From Serendipita indica DSM 11827 (Eukaryota > Basidiomycota > Agaricomycetes > Sebacinales > Serendipitaceae): a stretch of 64,000 nucleotides of DNA. This document shows, in pieces, positions 44,403 to 54,778 of this stretch. The stretch lies in the NCBI GenBank assembly GCA_910890315.1, contig CAJVGD010000018.1, positions 124,001 through 188,000 on the forward strand, written 5' to 3'. Both the position numbers and the translations under genes were made by a program. Numbering within the stretch: the first letter of the stretch is position 1; each line of letters starts with the position of its first letter. A model generated the notes under the pieces. The model had not been told where the DNA came from. It ran no database searches and saw only the letters and a program-made list of their open reading frames with translations.

Positions 44403-45585
44403 ATGGCAAACGAGCCGGAGGAGTATGAGCTCGTTTTCATCGATAGTGACGACCCAGAGCAGATAGGATGTGCCACGATCTCGAAGCGTTCCACAATCGC
44501 TAAACTCCGGCAACAAATTCAATCATTATTGCCCCTCTACGCGGGTGCGAGCCCGACCGAACTGGCTTTATTCCAGGTAGACATACCGGATAAAGGCGAT
44601 TTACCCAGAAAATCGAGGAGAAAAGCAAGGACCTGGGTTCGCCGCTCCGTGCAACTTACCCCATCTACGAGTACTACGCATCACCACCGCCAGCGAAAAT
44701 GGTGCATATCCTCGTCAGGTGCTCCGCGTCGCCCCATGATGAGCTTCGTGAGTAGGCGTTTGCTGCAGAACTCTTGTTTTTGCTGATAAGAACTCTCTTT
44801 GGCACAGTAAAGAGGAAGCGCGAGGACGACAAAGGCCCAGATGCGAAGCGAAGAAAGATCCTTGAATCCTTGAAGATAGCTCGCTCTCTTGCCCCTTCCT
44901 CCGCCTCTCCGAAGGAACTATTCGCACACTATAAGGGGAAAATCGACGTCAACCGACCTACTGCTGACCCGGAGACAATCCCCATTTCCCTCCTCCATGA
45001 AGTTTTTGGAAAATTCTTAGACAGCTACCAGACACATCGGCCAACTGCAGAGGAGAATCGTTTGTTCAATAACCTTCAGGAGGCAATGTTGATGGAATAC
45101 AGAAATGAGGGCGACCGTGCATACAAACTCAGATCTTTGTTTTCAGAGGAATATGGGATAAAGTTGGAAGCATCCCTTGTCTCTAACATGGCTTATACCA
45201 CCGATGGCCACCTCCAGATAGACGGCCATCCCCTCATCATCACAGAAGCAAAAGATGATGTGACGAGTTCTAAGGCAGCCGCGCATCTGCAAGCTTTCAC
45301 GTACTACCTACAATTCATCAAAAAGAGAAAGCCCGAGGAGGTGGGAAGAACTCCTTGCTTTCTCGTTTACTATATCGGTAGGTATCGCTAGATTCTACCG
45401 AGATATGTTTCACAGCTGAGGTCCTGACTAGGTACGAACATCGGCTTCGCCGGCGCCGTCGTAGGGATGAAACCTCAATTCTCTGTTCTTCACCAATTAT
45501 CCGGACATTTCTGTCGACGTGCTGACTGTGACGGGGAGAAATATGGGCGGCGATCAGGGTCCAAAGTGCGGACAGATGATACATA
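44403..45585 (+). pseudogene. Crinkler (CRN)-like effector gene, relic
   Basis: The N-terminal ~110 residues fit the ubiquitin-like Crinkler header (STIAKLRQQI, PTELALFQVDIP, then a PAKMVHILVR end). A Lys/Arg-rich linker (KRKRE) follows, and then a nuclease-like region with an E-x-K type core (ITEAKDD) and AAAHLQAFTYYLQFIK. The family is known from oomycetes and fungi, where members are delivered to or act in the nucleus. This copy looks broken, with about one break, and is shorter than usual for the family. Age appears moderate because long stretches still read through. Confidence 0.55.
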
Positions 45586-45865
45586 GCTCTGAATTCAGAA
45601 CCAATGCGTGAAGTATATTATCATACAGAGGGCTCAATTTCTGCATGCGACAGCGCTCTGTTCCGTCCTGTCTAATAAATGGGGATCAAGTCTATGGCCA
45701 ACTCTCCATTCGCCGGTGAGAGACCACAAAATGGAAAGGTGTGTTGCGTGCAGACCAGAAATAAAGTGGAATGTGGCGAACAAACAAATCACATCTTTTC
45801 GACTCGACCACGATCTTGTCCACTCGAGTCACCGCAATTACCACTCTCAAAGCACCTCTATAAGA

Positions 45866-47055
45866 ATGCTTAATACGTTCTATAAAATTTGTGTCTTTTT
45901 TGGAGGACTTTGCGTCTTCAACGCACTCACACAAGTCTCCTTCGTTGGCGCACACTCTACACTGGGTCAAATCAACTTGTCTATTAGCAATCACACCTCC
46001 ATCAGGTCTCAGGCACCAAGCTTGACTACCCACGGGACCCTCCTGGCGATCGCCCCTTATACCACGTTTCCTAGTCAGTCGATGCCGCGCTGTGGGGGCG
46101 GGGCATACTCAAAATATTCGATAAAATTTACAGCCATCTCTACTTCACTCGGTGTCCAAAGCGATTGTCCCACTCGACCTGGGATGACCGCGTCTATCGG
46201 TCTGTCGCTCACCCTCGAGAACGCTTTGACTGATATTGCTTCGTAGACAGCCTGGAAGACTTGGGCATCGTGAATTCTTCTACTCCTGCTATGTCAATCT
46301 CAACCGCACACGGCATGACGCCTACCTCCCCAGCTGTTACAACGACACGCGCTTCCTCCCGCTGGAAGATGACGTTATCAACCACCTCCGTTGCTGCATC
46401 AGTCTACACTCCAACGGGTGGATTGGTCTATATCCCAATGGCATCAGCCACCGAGCGAGCGTGGTCCGTGCCCTTCACTTCCAAAGTTCCTTTCCCCAAT
46501 TCGACTCCGTCAACCTTGAACAACCACACCGGCGTTAACAACCACATCACTCTTGTTCATGATCCAGAGTTGCAACCATTATTATTCATGGACTGCTCGG
46601 ATAACTCTTCTCATCCTCTCCCGGACACGGCGTCCATCCCGACCGACAGGCAGCCTGAGTCAAACTCTGAAAGTCAGGGAAGCGGCTCCGGAAAATCGGC
46701 TCCCACTGCATTAGTGATATTGCTTAGCCTACTCGCCCTCGGAGGGATCTCATACTTGTATAAATACCTCCGACGAAGAAGGGCGCTTGCAATGACTACG
46801 GCCGAGTGGGACGATGAAATGTGGGCTATATATCGACGACATATACTGGGTGAAACTCTCGATGACTCGGTCTCTTGGATTGGACCTGAAATTTGGGCTC
46901 CAGAGTACGTCGAAATGATGAAAGTCCAGCCGGCTGTCACCCGAAGCCCAAGTACGAGGTCGCGATCTATTCTTCGTTGGTCCAATTTGTCATTTGGAGC
47001 GATATTCGGGGCGTCACCATTCAACAACGAGCACTCTGATCGTGAGTGGAAATAA
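45866..47055 (+). CDS. Single-pass membrane protein, tandem copy A, about 360 aa
   Basis: Exons about 45866-46073, 46134-46199 and 46247-47055 join in phase. A signal peptide (MLNTFYKICVFFGGLCVFNA) leads a Ser/Thr-rich, N-glycosylatable ectodomain of about 230 residues. One TM segment follows (TALVILLSLLALGGISYLY), then KYLRRRRAL and a cytosolic tail with EWDDEMWAIYRRHIL, DDSVSWIGPEIWAPEYVEMM, and RSILRWSNLSFG. The tail motif is shared almost word for word with copy B at 48467, while ectodomains diverge. Sequence at about 47090-47152 could encode a short last exon like that of copy B (LPEVDMPYKLSLPENAYSV), but the splice phase does not fit cleanly. Family unknown; a surface sensor with a conserved signalling tail is inferred. 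Confidence 0.7.
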
Positions 47056-48466
47056 ATTGTCTTTGAGCTGGCTGACTTTGGAGGATAGCGATTTACCCGA
47101 GGTCGACATGCCCTATAAGCTATCACTGCCAGAAAATGCATACTCGGTCTGACTTCCTGGACACATTTATGTCCACAAGTCTCAGTAAGGCAGTCTTTAC
47201 TGTCCACTGCGCTTTCCATCTGAGATTTCATTGGTTCGCCTCGTTCATTTCCTTGTAGGAATCCTGTATACGTTTGTCCTGTTTCTATTTTCCTCATAGT
47301 CGTCTTTCATCGTAGCGACGGCGAAAGTGTAGTAACCTTATAGGTATCTATGAATAGAGTCGAGCCTCTGTTTCAAAGATGTTTACAGAATGTGATATCT
47401 AATGGGCTAAATAGCAACATAGTGAGTAGAAACCTCGAGGATATATGAGACGTCCGGACTAGGAGTTGCCTAACAGCTGCAATCCGATTGACAGCCATTG
47501 GAAAGTACCACTGAGCATAGTGTAGATAACCCTCAAGTAGGACGATATTCATGTCACTCTCAAAGAGAATCAACGTCCACCTTGCCTCTTTCGGGAGTGT
47601 CGTCCTGATACTGTAAGAAAGAAAGCGATAGCATAAACAAAAACCCGTTCAATTCGGTGATAAAGCTGACTGCAACAAAATATCCTCTGCAAACAATGCG
47701 ATTGACTACCAATGGTGAGTTTATTGGACAGCGCTTGAATAAAACTTGGCTCCAACTGTTTGCGGATGAGCCCTAGTCTCCCGCACTGAGAAGTGAAGTG
47801 GAGTATTCTACGCTGGGAGTTGAAGTGTATAATTGGTTTTCGCCGAGCAGCTATAAAACTGGTGGATACATCTTGGAGAAGATCTGGTGCCAGATTACTT
47901 GAAGAAGAAGAGAAAGATAAGCTAATTTCACTCTGTTCGATATCATTATTTTGGTTGCAAGCTTGCCACATTCGAGGTTGGGATCAAGATGTGCGAGAAC
48001 GAATTGATTGGCTGTTATGTTAGTACTTTGCTCCGTCCGTTGTTCGCTGAAGTGGGTGTGTCATATTAATACATTGAAGTAAAAAGAGCAAGAGATTGGA
48101 TATTCGAATAATTTGAGCCGACACAGAGTGAAGTCTCGAGAAGGGTCTACAAGAAATAGTCCAGGCTGCTATTCATGCAGCTTGAGAAGTATTTGTCAGT
48201 GAATGACTCTCGAGTCAATTTAATATAAATTACATTAGAGGATTCACGCTTGACAGCCTTCGCTTTGTCTGTTTCAATGAATCCAGGGCCAAGTCAGTAG
48301 GGAGTGTCTATTCACCGCTGAGAGGCCACAAAATCGCAAGTTAGTCTGTGTTCAATGTAGAAAGAAGGTGTAATTTGGCGAACAAACAGGGTGCACTTTT
48401 TAGACCTGACCACATCGTCTTCAATCCATTAAACACGATTACCACTCTCAAAATATCACCAAACGA
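47056..48466. other. Spacer between the tandem membrane-protein genes
   Basis: The last ~170 bp before 48467 resemble the ~170 bp before 45866 (both contain GAGAGGCCACAAAAT and GGCGAACAAACA), so the duplication included the promoter. The rest shows no gene. Confidence 0.5.
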
Positions 48467-49765
48467 ATGTATTACGCATTCAACAAACTTTACGTCCTGT
48501 CTGGACTCGTCGTCGCCCTCAGCGCAGTCGCCCAAGGGTCTGCACCGCGCGCAGGGTCCAGTCCTGAACGTTTGGACACCTATACCAGCAATGCGACCCT
48601 CATTGTGCCTGGGGCATCAGTTCTGACTACCAAGTACATTGCGGAACCGCTCGCCACCACTATTTCCATTCCAGGTCAGTCCATGCCGGGCGTGCGCGCG
48701 GAACAAACTCAAAAATTTACACAAAATACACAGCTATCTTTTCATCTTCTGGCGTCTAATTTGGCTGTCTCAACAGACCTGGAATCACTGCACCCGTGTT
48801 TATGAGTGAGTGGTCTATGTTTGAGGAAACCTCGGCTGACTTTATTCTGTAGATCTTGAGATCACCCATTCTTACACTTCCTTGACACCGATCACAAGTG
48901 TGCACGACCCTACGCCGACGTCTATTGCTCTCACTACGACCCCTACCCATCCTTGCTTGATGGCTATATCAACGATTGCCATCGCTCAGCTAACCAATAT
49001 CACAACGAAACTTACCACTGAGCAAATTTCCGTTGCAATCGTCACGCCCATGATTCCAGTGTTCAACCCGGACCCCTCCATGAATGACCGCACCGCCGTC
49101 AACGGCCTCGCCCCTACCGTGCGGATTACTGAGCCGCCGTCACCAATCTCGGCTTCGTCGACCAGATATTCTCTCTCTGTCTCGAGCACAGCGTTGGTCG
49201 CTGGCGATGATCACCCCGAGGGTTCGGAGCAACAAAATAGCGATGCTGGAGGCTCGATTCCCGTGGCTCTCGTTATCCTTCTCGTCCTGGTTTTCCTTAG
49301 ATTCTTCCCACGTTGCTACATGTACCTCAAACGGAGATGGGAGCGGCGTGGTCCGGAGCGTACGTTTTCAATGTTTGCGCGCGGATGGGACGAAGAAGAT
49401 TGGGCCATTTGGCGACAATTCTATGGACTGGCAGAGCCTTCTACAGCGGAGTTGGGACTAGCTGGGCTGGTTGACGATTCCGCCTCATGGGTAGGACCGG
49501 AAGTTTGGGCCCCAGAGTATGTCAAAATGATGGGACTCCAGCCTGCTGCCATCAGGAACACAAGAATGAGCACTAGGTCCACTGTTCGCTGGTCTGATTT
49601 GTCAATGGCAATGACCGTCGAGTGCCCGTCATCCAAAGATGGAGAAACAGGCTGTGAGTAGGAGTCGGTTGTTTCTAACTTGACTGAATCAATACGGTAG
49701 GCTTACCTCCTGTCGACTTCGTAGCCTACAAGCTGTCGCGTCCCGAAAGGGCATACACCATTTGA
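48467..49765 (+). CDS. Single-pass membrane protein, tandem copy B, possibly damaged
   Basis: Four exons by comparison with copy A, with donor and acceptor sites at matching places (about 48672/48733, 48806/48854, 49656/49700). It has a signal peptide (MYYAFNKLYVLSGLVVALSA), a Thr/Ser-rich ectodomain, a TM (SIPVALVILLVLVFLRFF), a YLKRRWERR stop-transfer and the conserved tail GWDEEDWAIWRQFYG, DDSASWVGPEVWAPEYVKMM, STVRWSDLS, ending KLSRPERAYTI. In exon 2 the codon matching CAA of copy A is TAA (near 48757), so this copy is either a pseudogene or spliced differently there; a 23-nt GT..AG segment around it is too short for a normal intron. The rest of the frame is intact. Confidence 0.6.
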
Positions 49766-50197
49766 CTTCTCAGGTAGAAGTCACCCATACGGGCAGCCTT
49801 GTCACTGCCCACCAAGCTATCCATGAAAGATTTCATGGTTCATCTCGTTTATCTCGCCGTACCATTCCTGTATACTTCCGTCGTCACAATTTTCCTAGTC
49901 CTTCTTTCGCCGAGGAACGGCAAAGGTGTAGTTGTATTATCGGTGTATATCAATAGAGTGAGCCTCTTTTCAAAGATATTGGGCTCCTCGAAAGACAATG
50001 AGATCAATAGTTTGTCGGCGTTGGCATCACCTTGGACCTAACAGAGCTCTGCGTCTTCCGGACGGAGGACGGCTGGCGGGTCAAGAACATCTCTAGCTCT
50101 ATCAAAAGAATCCGCAGCGAATAGCGTCGTCCACCAATATTTATTCATCGTCTCCCGACAAACAATCATTTGTCGAATATTTACAAGGATGTCCCTG
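49766..50197. other. Convergent intergenic stretch
   Basis: It lies between copy B and the four-TM gene. No motif or gene seen. Confidence 0.45.
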
Positions 50198-51364
50198 TCA
50201 GCCCTTCTGCACCGTCATCCAAGGACTCGGACACGGCGTGGCTTGTGGAAGCTGAACTCGTGAACCGGCTGGACAATTAGAGTGGTTGAAGCGGTTGTCC
50301 TCACCGATGGCCCCATACTTCAGGCAGAAGAGGACGTTAGAGCCGCCGGCGAGTCCTGGAGGTCCGCAATGTGGACTTTCGAAGCCGAGCGCCACATGAT
50401 GAGGGGGTAAACGTGGGCCTCTACCTTGTCGGGTATCGTGAAAGGTGTACGGCGCGGACGGTAGACGTGCTGTTGTAGGTGAAGAGGATAATGGGGATAA
50501 GAGTCGCTTGAAGAAGCGTGCGATTGTTTCGCGGCAGGCGACCGACGCGTTCTGGGGAGCTTGCCTCCACAAATGGTCTCCGCACTCTTCATCCTCGCTC
50601 TCCGCACCCTCGTTACGCTTGGTTCTCTGGCTTCATCTCGTGCTTGGTCCTCTCCCTCACAGCGATGACGTTAGACGCGTAGGTGGCGCTGCGAAGCCAT
50701 TGTCAATCTTGTTCCACTCTCGAGGATTGAGCGCACTTACCGTCCGAAGAATGACCCTCCGAATCACCCACGCGATACACAAGAGCGTGAATGCACCACA
50801 CAATCCCGTGAGGACGTAGGATAAAATTTCCATCTCGCCGATGAATCGACATCGAGCCCATGGGTACCGAAGCCCAGGCGGACATGTCCAAGTCGCAGAA
50901 GACGTGTCAGAGGTATTCGAGAGGTGAGCCTTTTTGATGAGGAGACCGGAAACAATCCAAAGGCCCGTCGAGAGCAAGCCAAAGGTGCTGAAGAAGAGTG
51001 CGCTAGAGGGATGTATTGATTAATCACTCTTCAGAGTAGGGCAAAAGGCGCACGCACGTAACTACACCAGCAGCTGCCAAATCTGCACCGATAGCCAAGA
51101 TGAACATGACCGTCCCGACAAGGACGGTCCAAAATCCAGCGACGAGCAAGACTATTATCGCGGCTATTGGATTTGTGAGTGCGTTTGTCCCTCCCATTGC
51201 GGCCTCTTACCTTTGTATATCTCAGACGGGAAGCCATTGGACGTGACGCGTCCATCGTATAGCGTCAGCCCTGTGAAGATGATGTTTACGAGTGCGATGA
51301 GGAGGACGAGACAGAGGAGAAACCCGAGCGTGCGTTGGTGTGGTGGGAGTAGCCTGCTGGTCAT
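50198..51364 (-). CDS. Four-transmembrane (MARVEL-like topology) protein; C-terminal exon uncertain
   Basis: Start at 51364 (MTSRLLPPHQRTLGF). Four hydrophobic segments appear in order across three exons: LLCLVLLIALVNIIFTGLTL, IIVLLVAGFWTVLVGTVMFI, LFFSTFGLLSTGLWIVSGLL and EILSYVLTGLCGAFTLLCIA. The loop before TM4 holds two cysteines (TWTCPPG, WARCRF). Introns at about 51210/51162 and 51055/51002 are in phase. After VIRRVILRT a GTAAGT donor at about 50738 could join in phase to 50558 (NASVACRETIARFF, ending at 50198); alternatively the frame reads on and stops near 50666. The first reading places a relic of another gene inside the intron. The topology resembles fungal MARVEL/SUR7-like plasma-membrane proteins, but no diagnostic motif was found. 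Confidence 0.6.
50574..50660 (+). pseudogene. Relic of a secreted-protein signal exon
   Basis: ATGGTCTCCGCACTCTTCAT and the following bases match the first exon of the gene at 3682 closely: MVSALFILALRTLVTLGS against MFSALFILAFSILVALGS. Similarity fades after about 28 codons. No downstream exons of the parent are recognisable. Confidence 0.5.
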
Positions 51365-52205
51365 AGAGTCGTCAGATTGAAACAGACTGCTCAAAGTCTT
51401 CAGTTTTAATCGTATTTTTCACTCTGGTGAACCGTAAAGGTGCGTATTCGTATGTGGAATGGCCGTCGTGAATCTCTTATCAAAATGGAGCCGGAATTTG
51501 AGCCTACAAGAGCTCCTTTCGAGTATAATGACGACCTGAGAGATGGTAGAGTCTAAGGTTTATCGCTTTGAGTGTTGGCCAAGGCATGACGCACATCTCC
51601 ACCCACAGACTTTGGCGCGCGTGACCGCCCACGAAGCTCGTTCTTTCCATGACTCCGAGGATCTACAGGGTCAAAGCGGATTCGACACCGGATGCACCTT
51701 GGCGATAACCGACTCTTGCAATTGTCGTCGATTTGAGGGGTACGCTAATTCACGACATTTTTTTGCAACAATATGCTTCATCGAGTGTAATTCAAAGCGA
51801 ATGGACGTTGCCTAAACTCGAAAGACGAGCTGCAGCGGTAGAACAAGAAAATGAAACAAGGATACGTGGGGGTGTGTGCAGCGACTCGCAGACGAAGTGA
51901 AGGGCAACAAAGTGGGAGAGGGAGGGCTATGGCGCACCGACACGACGAGGAAGAAGTGAAGGGTGAGCACAAACTAGGAGGGGAGTAGATCGGTAAAGAA
52001 AGCATTGAAGGATGTCCGCAACATTAGAAAATGGTCGGCATCGATAAGTAGCTGGTGTAAGGATGTAAATATGGTTGACACAAATTTGGGGTTTCCAAAA
52101 AGAAAGTAAGCGATTTCTGGGTTTGGTTCTGCGGTTTACCGATGAATCCATTCGAGGTGGATGAAACCCCTCAAAAACGGGCGATGAATACGGGAAACGG
52201 TGCGC
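51365..52205. other. Intergenic stretch
   Basis: It contains the four-TM promoter side and the 3' UTR side of the WSC gene. No convincing coding frame; an open frame at 51543-51815 has no motif. Confidence 0.45.
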
Positions 52206-53739
52206 TTAGTTCCATCCCCAAGGCCATGCCCAGCGGGGATAGCCGAGGATGACCGACTTGTAGACGGTGATCTTTCCGCTATTGCCACCACCGATCCACT
52301 GGCTGTCACCCTTGCATGGCTTGTTGCAGTGGCTCGAGGGAGCCTGCGACGTAGGGCAATTGTTACCGCAGTAGCAATCAGTACCCTTTTCGAGAGCGGC
52401 ATACTTGAATCCCTTGCTGAAGCACTTGTCAGAGCACATTGATGGGGTCATCGAGTTGGAGCTAAACGAGTATTGGTTGATCGAGCGCCACCATGGGTTC
52501 TCGTTGTAACAGCCCTGATGAATGTATCCATCGTGTTTGTTTGGACGTCCGCATGTTGGCTGGGGCTTGGGAGGCGTCGGTGTGCTTGTGGGGCGCGTCG
52601 AAGTTGTGCATGGCTTTGTAGTAGTCGGCTTTGGAGTAGTAGAAGTCGTGCAGGGCCTGGTGGTGGTCGGCTTAGGAGTAGTTGAGGAGGTTGTGCAAGG
52701 CTTGGTCGCGCTCGAGCTGGCCGTAGTTGGGCGAGTAGTCGTGGGCTGCATTGTCGTCGAGCTAGAAGAGCTGTAAGACGAGGAAATAGACGAGGAGATG
52801 GACGTGGAAATGCTGGAAGATGCGGTCGAGGATGAAGAGCTCGGGCCACAGCTGTTGCTGGCCGTGTTGGGCTGCTTTCCATCGACAGTGTAGAACAAGA
52901 TGCGGTCCTGATCTCCGCAAGCCTTGGTAGAGTCTCCTGAGCAGGCTTGGTTGCATTCGCTGAGGGGTGCGAGCGTCGGGTTGTAGATGGTGTTACCGCA
53001 GTAGCACTCGCTATGTGAGCTATCAGTACTTGAACGAAGAAACGTGTGAATAGAGACGTACCGGCCCCATTCGATACCAGCAACGGCATAGCCCTCGTCC
53101 TTGCAGGTCGCTGCGCAGAGCTCGGGGTCATGTTGTCAGCGGCAAACATCCAGTCGGGGAGACTGCGGCACGAGACTTGATCAACGTAGCACCCAAGGTT
53201 GACCCAGTTCTGGCCACCAGTCGTGACCTGGGTGACGGGGGTAGGTGCAGGGATATCGCCGGTAGACGACGTATAATAAATGTCATAGTGCCAGACACCA
53301 CCGCATACCTCGAGAGAATTACCAGAGCAAGCAGAGTCGCATTGCTCGGCGTCGAGTTCTGGAGCGTCGGGGGACATGGCATTGTCGCAGAAGCACTGGT
53401 TGCCATTCATGACACCGGCGATGGAGTAGCCAGCGAGTTGACAGCCGACAACGCAAGTAGTAGCGGAGATGGAAGTGAGGGTAGAGGTAATCTCGTGCTG
53501 GAGAGCATGTTGACCGGCTGGGCGGAAAGGGGGGAACCTGTCAATACGCGGGCAGACATGGAAAGTAGGCACTTGAACTCACACTTGAGCTCATCGTAGC
53601 ATCCACGCGAGTAGTAAGTCGTGGTTCCAGCGACGATGGTCGAGAGCACAGAGGCGCCATCGGGACCGGTCCTCTTGATGTTACTGGGGATAGCCAGGAC
53701 GGCTGGGACGAGAGTAAGGAGAGCAGCAGTCGAGATCAT
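52206..53739 (-). CDS. Secreted three-WSC-domain protein, about 470 aa; one apparent frame break
   Basis: Signal peptide MISTAALLTLVPAVLAIPS. WSC 1: SRGCYDELK (after intron 1) ... TTCVVGCQLAGYSIAGVMNG, NQCFCDNAM, EQCDSACSGNSLEVCGG. WSC 2: NLGCYVDQVSCRSLP, then CKDEGYAVAGIEWG, ECYCGNTIYNP, CNQACSGDSTKACG. A Ser then Thr/Pro/Lys-rich linker (repeats of PKPTTT.PCTTS) leads to WSC 3: HQGCYNENPWW, FKYAALEKGTDCYCGNNCP. The Cys pattern is typical of carbohydrate-binding WSC modules, so it is probably wall-attached or secreted. Near 53125-53131 (run of four C) the frame is one base short between DNMTP and ELCAATC, with no splice solution. The TATA-like element at 53844-53850 lies about 105 bp upstream of the start. 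Confidence 0.85.
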
Positions 53740-54778
53740 TGTAGAAGGAATGTGGTATACGGGGCACACGAAGCCGAGCGTACGAGTTGCAAGCTGGGAG
53801 AGAGCAGGCTTGTTGAGCTCCAAGGGGCACTCCAAGGGGGCGGTTATATAGCATTAGTGGAAGTAGAAATAAGCGTGGGTAGACCGTGTGGTTTGCTTTA
53901 TATACTGTCAAGTGTCGATGCCAAACGCGCTTGTTCGAGGCAACGGATCGCTAGAGCTTTCAGGTTCCCAGGAATTGAAGCCTCGAAGATGCTCATGTTC
54001 ATTTGCCGCAGGCGTGATCTCCCGCATAATAGAATATGATGCACCCAGCGTAGACTACGTCTCGCCTGGACGACTAATCGCAAAAGCCACCAGAAAATGC
54101 GCACTGATACGAGCGGGACATGTCAAAAAATGAGACGCGACGCACCAATCGGGACTGTCAATTCCCGTGCTTGGCTCTGGATCACCTGTCCGGAGAACAG
54201 CGCGCGAATGAGCTCATGATCATCACAAAAGCCAGTTCTCGGATGTTCTTGGACTTTGGCGAGTTGATCCTTGTCAGCTTGTCAAACTGGTGGGCGGTAC
54301 AAGTCACAACCGCCATTTGCGTCTTCGAGGCGACAATACACCCAGATCTTCCGCTGCCGATGCCACTCCGTCAAGCCCATTCACTCCTCTGAAGCAAATT
54401 CGTGGCCAACTCCCGAGTTTTTTGACTTCCACTTTCCAGTAATTATCCTCAGCCACACCCTGTGGATACTCTTGACCCCTGAACAACTCAGCACACGCCA
54501 AAAGCCAAAAGCTGCCGGACATGCGAAACCTTGTCTATTCCTACGGCAGAACCCTCTTCTACAGCAGCCACCACCCGCCGAAAACGAAACACGGAGCCGT
54601 CGACTATTCGCTAGCCTTGGACGTTTGGTTCGCTCCCGCAGGCAGCGATCCAGCGCATCCCATGTGGTCCAGATCCAGGTCGGTCGCCAACTCGCTTCGA
54701 GCCGTCCTTAGAGAGCCGGTAAACACTTTGTCGTCATTCTCCAACGAGACCAGGGTACTTACCCACTGATCCTCTCGT
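53740..54778. other. 1-kb stretch without an assigned gene
   Basis: It carries the WSC promoter. A plus-strand frame beginning at ATG 54521 (MRNLVYSYGRTLFYSSHHPP) could splice at about 54718/54780 and run into the antisense of the next gene, but no family was recognised and it may be chance. Confidence 0.4.
53844..53850 (-). promoter_or_regulatory. Probable TATA box of the WSC gene
   Basis: Minus-strand CTATATAACC about 105 bp before the start codon at 53739. Confidence 0.4.

Noticed and set aside
52522-52776. Val/Gly-rich plus-strand frame
   Set aside because: It is antisense to the Thr/Pro/Lys linker repeats of the WSC protein.
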